A DNA stretch of 12,747 bases from an uncultured Collinsella sp. (GTDB lineage: Bacteria; Actinomycetota; Coriobacteriia; Coriobacteriales; Coriobacteriaceae), in the NCBI GenBank assembly GCA_900551625.1, contig URWZ01000021.1, positions 1 to 12,747 on the forward strand, read 5' to 3'. The notes beneath the pieces were generated by a model. The model was not told the origin of the DNA. It made no database searches and worked only from the letters and a program-made list of their open reading frames with translations. Both the position numbers and the translations under genes were made by a program. This document shows, one piece after another, positions 8,153 to 12,747 of the stretch (the first letter of the stretch is position 1; the number at the start of each line of letters is the position of its first letter).

Positions 8153-8161
8153 ACCCTAACA
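8153..8161 (-). promoter_or_regulatory. Candidate extended -10 promoter for the DUF2798 gene
   Basis: Minus strand TGT-TAGGGT fits TGnTAnnnT, a form accepted in actinobacteria. No convincing -35 is visible. Transcription would start near 8146, about 30 nt before the terminator stem and about 125 nt before the ATG at 8021. Confidence 0.35.
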
Positions 8162-8231
8162 CGAACGGCGCGCGCTTCGTAAGCGTTGAGTTTATGAAGA
8201 TGCAGGGCACCGATAATCCCCCGACCCCATA

Positions 8232-8298
8232 AGTTGCGGTGGAATACGGACTGTTTTGACCCTTTAAGCAGCAATTCAGTCCCTATTTCACCGCAACT
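8232..8298. repeat. Long imperfect palindrome, REP-like
   Basis: The 22-bp arms 8232-8253 (beginning AGTTGCGGTGG) and 8277-8298 (ending TTTCACCGCAACT) pair at 20 of 22 positions around a 23-base loop. It is not followed by a T-run on either strand. With the neighbouring hairpin (8302-8334) it fills most of the space between thrE and the DUF2798 leader. The look is of a dispersed palindromic repeat rather than a terminator. Confidence 0.65.
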
Positions 8299-8301
8299 CA
8301 T

Positions 8302-8334
8302 TTGGTGCAAAGCAACCTGTCCCCCTTGTACCAA
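8302..8334. repeat. Short hairpin with GGGGGACAGG core abutting the thrE stop
   Basis: TTGGTGCAAAG (8302-8312) and CTTGTACCAA (8325-8334) form a near-complete stem. Between them lies CCTGTCCCC, which reads GGGGACAGG on the minus strand. The stop codon of thrE (8335-8337) directly touches its edge. GGGGACAG-type hairpins are known next to REP-associated transposases (RAYT, Y1_Tnp) in other bacteria; no transposase is in this window. Confidence 0.5.
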
Positions 8335-9903
8335 TTAGCTGGTGTGGCGCCAGCGAGGGTCGGTGAGCGTACGCGCCACACCCAGGCCAACAGGCAAAAA
8401 CGCCACGATGAGCACTGCACGCACAAACCAGCCGAGCATATTGACCGTGTCGAAAGTGCACATGTAATACATCGAGCGATACAGATACAAACCCGGCACC
8501 ATAATGACAATCGAAGGCACCGTGAGTGCGATGCGCGGGTAGGTGAGCTTGACTTCGGCCAAGCTTGCCAGCAGACCCGATACCAGCGCGCCGATAAACG
8601 CTGCTGCCTCGGGAGGCATACCTGCGCTCAGGCCCAGGAAAGGAAGTATCGTCGGCGCATCGACGAGCGTAAGGCGCAAGGTATTGGACACGGCGCCGAT
8701 GAGCCCTGCCGCCGCTGCCATCTTTACCGGGCTGTTGAACATCACCGAGAAGCCGAATACGCCAACGAAGCTCATCACCACGCGCAGGAGCGTAAGAGCA
8801 AGCGGCGAAAGGCCGAGCGGCGCAAAGTCGTCCGGCGCCAGGCCAACACACTCGGCAACCATCCAACCTACGAGCGTCGCCATCACAATAATCGATACGG
8901 CATATGACAGGCGCTCGATACCACTTCGCATGTCGAGCTTAGCGATGTCGAGGCCTGCCGTAATGAGCGGAAAGCCGGGAATCACAAAGAGCATGGCGCC
9001 GATATAGCCTTCTTGGTGCGACATTGCCCCCGGTACGACCTGGCCAAGGCCGAGCAATGCCAGCAGATACGAAACGCAAGCGAGCGCAACGCCGATCGTC
9101 AGCGCGCTAAACTGGCCAAGACCCTGCTTGAGAATATGGGAGCGAGCAAAGTTGCCGACACCGGCGCCCACGAACGCGCAGGCCATCTCGATAGGACCGC
9201 CGCCGAGCAAAAAGACGAAGGCGCCGCAAGCACAGGCTGCCGCAAGGCCCTGTTGCCAGAGAGCGTAATCGGGCTTTGAGCTCTCAACGGTCTTGAGCAT
9301 CTCGTGGTACTCGTGCACGGTAAACCGGCGCCCGTAAATCTCGATTTCCTTTAGGAAGCTCTCCATCATCCAAATGCGATGGGTATTGACTCCCGTTGTG
9401 GGCAGGCTGACAACCTCGTTAAAGCAGTGGCCATCTTCGATGCAGGTGCACTCAAACGACAGAAGACTCAGGTCGACGTGAATCGTGACGCCGAGTACGG
9501 CAGCAACACGATTCATGGTATCGCGCACGCGCCAGGCACCTGTTCCGCTTGCCAGCATGAGCATGCCGGTGCGGCAGATAATGGATGACTTATCGGTGAG
9601 CGGCGCATCGACGGCAAGTTCATTGCCTGAAGTCACGATCTGACGCCAGTCAGTTTTCATATGGAGCGCGCCGGCACGAACGCCGTGGTGTAGGGGGGCT
9701 CTCGAAAGCAGCGAGTCAAGGCGCGAAGACCGTGGGGGCTCCGTTGATTCGTCCTCAACCTCATCAGCCTCTTCATCGACCAGATCAAAGGAATCAAGCG
9801 GCGCTGGCTCGCGACGGTCGATCAGCTCCTCGTCCTCATCATCAAAGTAATTGAACTGATCGAGCATGTCCTCTTCGATAGCACGCTCGCTCGCGTCGTC
9901 CAT
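8335..9903 (-). CDS. ThrE-family threonine/serine exporter
   Basis: This 522-residue inner-membrane exporter has both halves of the family in one chain, as in Corynebacterium ThrE. The very acidic N-terminal stretch (about 1-60) is followed by a soluble part of the DUF1212 domain (about 104-205). About ten hydrophobic segments then run from 217 to the end: the DUF1212 membrane part to about 345 and the DUF3815-like half at about 365-510. Family-type motifs are PGFP (309-312) and TVPSIVIMVPG (461-471). The known role is proton-coupled efflux of threonine and serine; the substrate is inferred from the family. The soluble domain carries a compact CTC...HC cluster (C152, C154, H159, C160). The frame is open to 9936, but the ATG at 9903 has GGAAGGGAG seven bases upstream and is preferred. 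TAA stop at 8335. Regulation by the neighbouring GntR is possible but not shown. Confidence 0.88.
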   Translation of the reverse strand: MDDASERAIEEDMLDQFNYFDDEDEELIDRREPAPLDSFDLVDEEADEVEDESTEPPRSSRLDSLLSRAPLHHGVRAGALHMKTDWRQIVTSGNELAVDAPLTDKSSIICRTGMLMLASGTGAWRVRDTMNRVAAVLGVTIHVDLSLLSFECTCIEDGHCFNEVVSLPTTGVNTHRIWMMESFLKEIEIYGRRFTVHEYHEMLKTVESSKPDYALWQQGLAAACACGAFVFLLGGGPIEMACAFVGAGVGNFARSHILKQGLGQFSALTIGVALACVSYLLALLGLGQVVPGAMSHQEGYIGAMLFVIPGFPLITAGLDIAKLDMRSGIERLSYAVSIIVMATLVGWMVAECVGLAPDDFAPLGLSPLALTLLRVVMSFVGVFGFSVMFNSPVKMAAAAGLIGAVSNTLRLTLVDAPTILPFLGLSAGMPPEAAAFIGALVSGLLASLAEVKLTYPRIALTVPSIVIMVPGLYLYRSMYYMCTFDTVNMLGWFVRAVLIVAFLPVGLGVARTLTDPRWRHTS

Positions 9904-10081
9904 ATAGACGCTCCCTTCCTGCCGACTAACTCCCATCCTAGGCAGCGACGGCTAAAGGAAACATAAAAGAGACGACTGTCATGCGAGCCATGTGCGCAAT
10001 AGCCGTTGAGTAGTCGTTTAAGAATGCCCCCGATGACTATTGACGGCCAAGGCAACGCCGATGCCCTGGCAACGACAGCGA
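9904..10081. other. Leader/intergenic region upstream of thrE
   Basis: No gene is supported here. The thrE ribosome site lies at about 9911-9920. Two inverted pairs interleave: ACGGCTA (9948-9954) with TAGCCGT (10000-10006), and ACGACT (9972-9977) with AGTCGT (10012-10017). If both formed in the mRNA they would make a pseudoknot-like fold; 6-7 bp pairs at this distance may be chance. I found no convincing promoter for thrE. Confidence 0.3.
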
Positions 10082-10180
10082 AAGCCCGCCAGAGCGAGCA
10101 AGGTGCCTTGAAACAAGGCGGCATTGACCTTCTGGTCATGCCGCCGAAGTTGAAAGGCAGATTGCCGCTCTGGCGGGCTT
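10082..10180. other. Multi-branched inverted repeat (candidate structured RNA or dispersed repeat)
   Basis: A perfect 15-bp outer stem, AAGCCCGCCAGAGCG (10082-10096) with CGCTCTGGCGGGCTT (10166-10180), encloses 69 bases that themselves fold. GCCTTG/CAAGGC (10105-10119) forms one hairpin. GGCGGCATTGACC/GGTCATGCCGCC (10117-10145, one bulged base) forms a second, sharing three bases with the first. GGCA/TGCC (10156-10166) forms a small third. On the minus strand only CTTTCG follows, so it is not a standard terminator. It lies between gntR and thrE. Confidence 0.6.
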
Positions 10181-10193
10181 GCAGCGTCGAGCC

Positions 10194-10221
10194 GTTACGC
10201 GGTTTGGTAAAACCGCGTAAC
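10194..10221 (-). terminator. Hairpin immediately after the gntR stop, probable terminator or 3' stabiliser
   Basis: The 12-bp perfect arms GTTACGCGGTTT and AAACCGCGTAAC have a four-base loop (GGTA). The stem starts on the base next to the gntR stop codon (10222-10224). The minus strand continues GGCTCGACG, with no T-run, so termination would need Rho or the next stem-loop (10082-10180). Confidence 0.5.
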
Positions 10222-10941
10222 TTACATGACCATAACGTAGCGCGATCCCACGTAGTACTGCTTACCCATCAGGACCGGCTCGCCATTGGGGCCGATAAAG
10301 CCGGCACGCAGGTTGAGCAGTGGATCGTGCGGAGCGATGCCCAGCTCGGCCGTCTGCTCGGTATTGGCACGAACGGCCTCGACCGTGCGGTAGCCAACCG
10401 AGACAATCGGCGTTCCGCCAACACGCTCGACCTCGGAAAAAATCGACTTGTCCTCAAGATCGGCCGTCAACAGCTCACGGTAGGCGTCAAACGGCACAAA
10501 GATGTTCTCCTCAAAGATGGGCTCGCCGTCGGCTGTACGCACGCGCTTAATATGCAGCAGCAGCGCGTCCTTTTGCAGGCCAAAGAACTCCATCTCGTTT
10601 TGACGTGCCGGCACAATCTGGCGATCGACCACATGCGCGCCCGCCTTCATGCCATTATCGGCACACAGCGCGGTAAACGTCTGCAGCGTCGAAGCGTGGA
10701 ACTGGCGGTTGATGTGCGGCGTGGAGACAAAGGTGCCACGGCCCTGCTGCTTAACCAGGTAGCCATCGGAGCACAGCTCCTCGACGGCGCGGCGCACCGT
10801 AATGCGGCTCACGTCGTACTGCTCGGCTAGCTCAAGCTCGGACGGAATACGCTCCTTGGGTGCATAAACACCTTTCTCGATCGCGTCCTTGATTTCGTCA
10901 TAAATCTGCTGGTAAAGCGGTGCATTTTTGGGCGTAGGCAT
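10222..10941 (-). CDS. GntR-family (HutC subfamily) transcriptional regulator with UTRA domain
   Basis: This 239-residue cytoplasmic regulator has an N-terminal winged helix-turn-helix (about residues 8-75), with the classical PSELELAEQYDVSRITVRRA recognition region (33-52) and a wing ending GRGTFV (67-72). The UTRA effector-binding domain follows (about 92-235). UTRA proteins usually sense sugars, sugar phosphates, amino acids or histidine-pathway metabolites; the ligand here cannot be named. The ATG at 10941 fits the start of the family (PLYQQIYDEIKDAI at once). There is no clear Shine-Dalgarno: the upstream sequence is AT-rich and a GATAAT lies only nine bases before the ATG, so a leaderless transcript is possible. 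Upstream lies a candidate operator (10972-10997). Neighbours are thrE downstream and yitT upstream, with hairpins on both sides, so it may be monocistronic. Confidence 0.93.
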   Translation of the reverse strand: MPTPKNAPLYQQIYDEIKDAIEKGVYAPKERIPSELELAEQYDVSRITVRRAVEELCSDGYLVKQQGRGTFVSTPHINRQFHASTLQTFTALCADNGMKAGAHVVDRQIVPARQNEMEFFGLQKDALLLHIKRVRTADGEPIFEENIFVPFDAYRELLTADLEDKSIFSEVERVGGTPIVSVGYRTVEAVRANTEQTAELGIAPHDPLLNLRAGFIGPNGEPVLMGKQYYVGSRYVMVM

Positions 10942-10971
10942 ATCTAATCACTATTATCGAAATATTGAAAT

Positions 10972-10997
10972 AACTAATACGTATATAACGTCTAGTT
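10972..10997. promoter_or_regulatory. Imperfect palindrome upstream of gntR, candidate operator
   Basis: Outer half-sites AACTA (10972-10976) and TAGTT (10993-10997) flank two ACGT boxes (10979-10982 and 10988-10991) separated by ATATA. The symmetry is off by one base. GntR/HutC regulators often bind palindromes with GT...AC halves upstream of their own gene. It sits 31-56 bp ahead of the start codon in an AT-rich stretch unlike the rest of the window. Confidence 0.4.
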
Positions 10998-11080
10998 TCA
11001 TGTTACCTCATATTGATAAAACGATACACCCTCCCTACCAAAAAGCGACAGCTTCATTTTGGCAGGTTTTATCTGGGCAA

Positions 11081-11113
11081 ACGAAAGTCCCTCGAAAGCA
11101 ACGGGGCTTTCGT
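11081..11113 (-). terminator. Probable terminator downstream of the yitT-family gene
   Basis: ACGAAAGTCCC (11081-11091) pairs with GGGGCTTTCGT (11103-11113) over 11 positions with one non-Watson-Crick pair. A shorter alternative is CGAAAGC/GCTTTCG (11093-11112). The minus strand continues TTTGCCC, a weak T-run; TTTTT comes only at about 11037-11042. It lies 48 bp after the yitT stop. Confidence 0.45.
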
Positions 11114-11160
11114 GGGGCTCATACGGAAGGGTTGCGCCGGGCCGGTAAAATGCCAAAACC

Positions 11161-12168
11161 CTACTTGCCGTCGTCCTGCTGCAGGCTGTCCTGCTCGCTG
11201 AGGCGCGCCTGCCTGCTGGCCATGCGTGCGGGCTTGTCGGGATCGGGAACGGCCGTGGGCATGGGCTCGTCGACATGACCTCCCCACCAGCCGCCCACAA
11301 AGTTGAGCGTGTGGAACACGTTGATCACGGCGCCGGGATCGATGTCGCACACCAGCTTGATAATGTCCTGGCTCTCGTAGGTCGATACAACGGCGTGCAG
11401 CAGGTACATCTTCTCGCGGCTGTATCCGCCAATGACCTCGGCGCAGCTAATGCCGTGCTGAAAATGGTCAACATAGGCGGTCATGACCTCGTCTGCCTTG
11501 CGCGTCGTGATCTGCAGCGTCACGCGGTCGTAGCGACGATAGAAACTGTCGATGGTCTTGGTCGAAATAAACTGGAACACGATGGAATACGCCGCCTTGT
11601 CCCAGCCAAACATAAAACCAAAGATCGCCAGGATAAAGCAGTTGAAACCAAAGATGACGCCCCAGATGGTCTTGCCCGTGTGGTTGGAGACCCACAGCGC
11701 GATAAAGTCGGTGCCGCCGGTGGATGCGCCGGACTTAAGCGCGATGGCAGCGCCCAGACCCGAGACCACGCCGCCAAAAATGATGAGCATGATCTTGTCG
11801 CCCAAAAACGGCGCGAAGTGAAAGACGTTGAGGAACAGCGACGAGAGCACGACCTGCATCATCGAGAAGATGACGAAGCGCTTGCTAATGCCACTCCAAC
11901 ATAGGAGCGCCACGGGGATGTTGAGCGCGAGCATACCGAGCGAGATGTCGATGTGAACGCCGCCGAGCGAGGTAACGCGATCGAGCAGGACCGCAACGCC
12001 GGTGAGGCCGCTCGGAAGCAGGTCGGCGGGCTGAATGAATGCCTGGATCAGAAATGTCTGGAGAACGGCGGAAATTGCGACCGCCACTGCAGTAATAGCG
12101 CGGCGGACGATGGTGAGACGGCCGAGCACGAGCACTCGGTCCGTGAGCTGATCGATGGCGTTCGCCAC
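11161..12168 (-). CDS. YitT family membrane protein with DUF2179 domain
   Basis: This 335-residue inner-membrane protein has about five to six hydrophobic segments between residues 25 and 205. They include the family-typical region around GASTGGTDFIA (147-157), which follows a glycine-rich helix (130-143). A soluble C-terminal DUF2179 domain follows (about 210-292). A hydrophilic tail (about 297-335) rich in Pro, Asp and Gln is longer than in most family members. The family (YitT/YqfU/YvjA of Bacillus) is widespread but has no settled biochemical function; transport has been proposed. The start is GTG at 12168, with AAAGGAG six bases upstream; no in-frame ATG upstream is better. An extended -10 lies at 12214-12222. 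Monocistronic by appearance. Confidence 0.92.
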   Translation of the reverse strand: MANAIDQLTDRVLVLGRLTIVRRAITAVAVAISAVLQTFLIQAFIQPADLLPSGLTGVAVLLDRVTSLGGVHIDISLGMLALNIPVALLCWSGISKRFVIFSMMQVVLSSLFLNVFHFAPFLGDKIMLIIFGGVVSGLGAAIALKSGASTGGTDFIALWVSNHTGKTIWGVIFGFNCFILAIFGFMFGWDKAAYSIVFQFISTKTIDSFYRRYDRVTLQITTRKADEVMTAYVDHFQHGISCAEVIGGYSREKMYLLHAVVSTYESQDIIKLVCDIDPGAVINVFHTLNFVGGWWGGHVDEPMPTAVPDPDKPARMASRQARLSEQDSLQQDDGK

Positions 12169-12213
12169 GTAGGCTCCTTTCGAAGGCAGATCTAGTTGTG
12201 GGGCATGTCGGCG

Positions 12214-12222
12214 ATTGTAGCA
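12214..12222 (-). promoter_or_regulatory. Extended -10 promoter of the yitT-family gene
   Basis: Minus strand TGC-TACAAT is a very good extended -10. TTGAAG lies upstream, but at 20 bp spacing it is too far to be a normal -35. The predicted start is near 12207, giving a leader of about 40 nt that carries the AAAGGAG ribosome site. Confidence 0.6.
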
Positions 12223-12268
12223 CGGAGCGTGCGAGGGCGCTTCAATTCACCCTCCCTCGACAACCAAA

Positions 12269-12286
12269 GGGGGACCAGCAACCCCC
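12269..12286 (-). terminator. G5/C5 hairpin upstream of the yitT promoter
   Basis: GGGGG (12269-12273) and CCCCC (12282-12286) enclose an eight-base loop. On the minus strand the stem is followed by TTTGGTTG. It lies upstream of the yitT extended -10 and could stop read-through from the HAD gene. The stem is short, so this is tentative. Confidence 0.35.
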
Positions 12287-12307
12287 ACGACCAAAGGCCC
12301 AAATTAC

Positions 12308-12426
12308 AAGTGAGTAGACTTTTTACGATCTGCCGAGCACACCCAAAACCGCCACCCCTGTGACCTGCGGTTTTACAAAGGAAGATATGCATTGTGCTCG
12401 GCCAGCGCCAAAAAGTCTACTCACTT
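12308..12426. repeat. 119-bp nested triple inverted repeat
   Basis: Three perfect stems are nested. The outer stem is AAGTGAGTAGACTTTTT (12308-12324) with its complement at 12410-12426, 17 bp. The middle stem is GCCGAGCACA (12332-12341) with TGTGCTCGGC (12393-12402), 10 bp. The inner stem is AAAACCGC (12345-12352) with GCGGTTTT (12367-12374), 8 bp. The internal loop between the outer and middle stems is symmetric, seven bases on each side. No plausible ORF or clear target-site duplication is seen. Candidates are a MITE-like repeat or a structured RNA. Confidence 0.8.
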
Positions 12427-12432
12427 AGCCCG

Positions 12433-12475
12433 AATCGAAGCCAAACGAACCAAAATCGAAACCAAATTGAGCCAA
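12433..12475. repeat. A-rich imperfect tandem repeat
   Basis: Two adjacent copies of about 21-22 bp each begin AATCGAA (12433 and 12454) and continue with GCCAAACGAACCAA and ACCAAATTGAGCCAA respectively. They lie between the nested repeat and the hairpin downstream of the HAD gene. No function can be assigned. Confidence 0.45.
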
Positions 12476-12520
12476 TCCACCGCAAAAAACGTTTGTACCC
12501 GTGCTTCTCGCGGCGGATTG
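12473..12520 (-). terminator. Hairpin after the HAD gene, probable terminator
   Basis: CAATCCACCGC (12473-12483) and GCGGCGGATTG (12510-12520) form an 11-bp stem, with one G-U pair in the minus-strand RNA, starting three bases after the stop codon. The 26-base loop carries six T's on the minus strand (12484-12489). The T's are inside the loop rather than after the stem, so it is atypical. Confidence 0.4.
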
Positions 12521-12523
12521 ACA

Positions 12524-12747
12524 CTACAAAGCGGCCAAAATGTCGGTCAGATTATCGATAACGGCATCGGCTCGCGATTGATCGAGGTTGACGCCCTCGT
12601 GCGGACGCAGCGCCAGGACTCGGGCGCCGGAGCGCTTGCCAGCCTCGATCCCCAAAGGCGAATCCTCGATAACCAGGCACTCGGCAGGCTCCACCCCCAG
12701 CGCCTCCATGGCACGCAGGTAGATCTCGGGGTCGGGCTTAAACGCAC
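12524..12747 (-). CDS. HAD-superfamily hydrolase, beta-phosphoglucomutase-like (5' part outside window)
   Basis: Only the last 73 residues are in the window; the start lies beyond the right edge. The fragment begins AFKPDPEIYLRAMEALG. The Lys of FKPDP is HAD motif III, and VIEDSPLGIEAGKRSGA carries the motif IV acidic residues (Glu-Asp-Ser) that bind magnesium. The order and spacing match the C-terminal part of the phosphatase/phosphomutase subgroup (PGM-like, YcjU/GS1-like). The nucleophile Asp motif I and the cap domain are not visible, so the substrate and the choice between phosphatase and mutase stay open. TAG stop at 12524-12526, followed by a hairpin. Confidence 0.85.
   Translation of the reverse strand, partial: AFKPDPEIYLRAMEALGVEPAECLVIEDSPLGIEAGKRSGARVLALRPHEGVNLDQSRADAVIDNLTDILAAL

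Noticed and set aside
7323-8159. A 278-codon plus-strand frame
   Set aside because: It crosses the DUF2798 gene, its stop and the leader terminator. The Arg/His/Gly-rich translation shows no family features.
8140-8232. A 30-codon plus-strand frame beginning MWWNYPNTNG
   Set aside because: It has no ribosome site, no neighbour on the plus strand and no recognisable similarity. It overlaps a candidate minus-strand promoter and the edge of a repeat.
8134-8334. A 66-codon minus-strand frame through the REP-like hairpins
   Set aside because: Its sequence is dictated by the palindromes, so it is likely a spurious frame within a repeat.
9822-10139. A 105-codon minus-strand frame overlapping the thrE start
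   Set aside because: It runs out of frame into thrE, has no domain, and lies across the structured region.
10082-10180. Possible tRNA because of the cloverleaf-like fold
   Set aside because: The outer stem is 15 bp and there is no T-loop (GTTCNANNC) or anticodon arm of the right size.
12192-12392. A 66-codon minus-strand frame inside the nested repeat region
   Set aside because: It begins in the loop of the 119-bp repeat without a ribosome site and runs through the outer stem and the yitT promoter.
12308-12475. CRISPR array
   Set aside because: The repeats are inverted or a single tandem pair; there are no regularly spaced direct repeats with unique spacers.

Overview
The window is an ordinary-looking stretch of chromosome in which all eight supportable protein genes lie on the minus strand. 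High GC content, an actinobacterial-type ClpC, an oxygen-sensitive 2-hydroxyacyl-CoA dehydratase-type activase, a ThrE-family exporter and TANNNT-like extended -10 promoters suggest an anaerobic gut actinobacterium of the class Coriobacteriia, most like Collinsella. This assignment is an inference from gene content and style, not from a marker gene.

Layout from right to left, the direction of transcription. (1) The 3' end of a HAD-superfamily phosphatase/phosphomutase gene enters at the right edge (12524-12747). (2) A 355-bp intergenic region follows. It holds a terminator-like hairpin, an A-rich tandem repeat, a striking 119-bp nested inverted repeat (12308-12426), a G5/C5 hairpin and an extended -10 promoter. 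(3) A YitT/DUF2179 membrane protein (11161-12168). (4) An AT-rich region with a candidate operator, then a GntR/HutC-type regulator with a UTRA domain (10222-10941). (5) A 318-bp intergenic region with a hairpin right after the gntR stop and a multi-branched inverted repeat (10082-10180). (6) A ThrE-family threonine/serine exporter (8335-9903). (7) A 313-bp region with two hairpins reminiscent of REP elements, a candidate promoter and a strong intrinsic terminator in the leader of the next gene. (8) A small two-unit DUF2798 membrane protein (7473-8021) with its own terminator. (9) A probable two-gene operon: a giant 1479-residue fused activase/DUF2229 iron-sulfur protein (2752-7191) overlapping a TetR-family regulator (2079-2768). 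It is preceded by an extended -10 and a perfect 21-bp palindrome. (10) clpC (1-1886), cut by the left edge.

The most interesting system is the activase-tetR operon. The large protein appears to carry a whole two-component ATP-driven low-potential reductase in one chain: two ASKHA activase domains in tandem, a Cys4 motif, and two reductase-like halves, each with a CFPA and an FGC cysteine motif. Its substrate cannot be told from the sequence. The TetR gene is translationally overlapped with it, and the upstream palindrome is a natural candidate for an autoregulatory operator.

The second theme is intergenic structure. At least three long inverted repeats (12308-12426, 10082-10180, 8232-8334) are not explained by simple terminators. 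They may be dispersed repeats or structured RNAs. Genome-wide copy number would decide between these.
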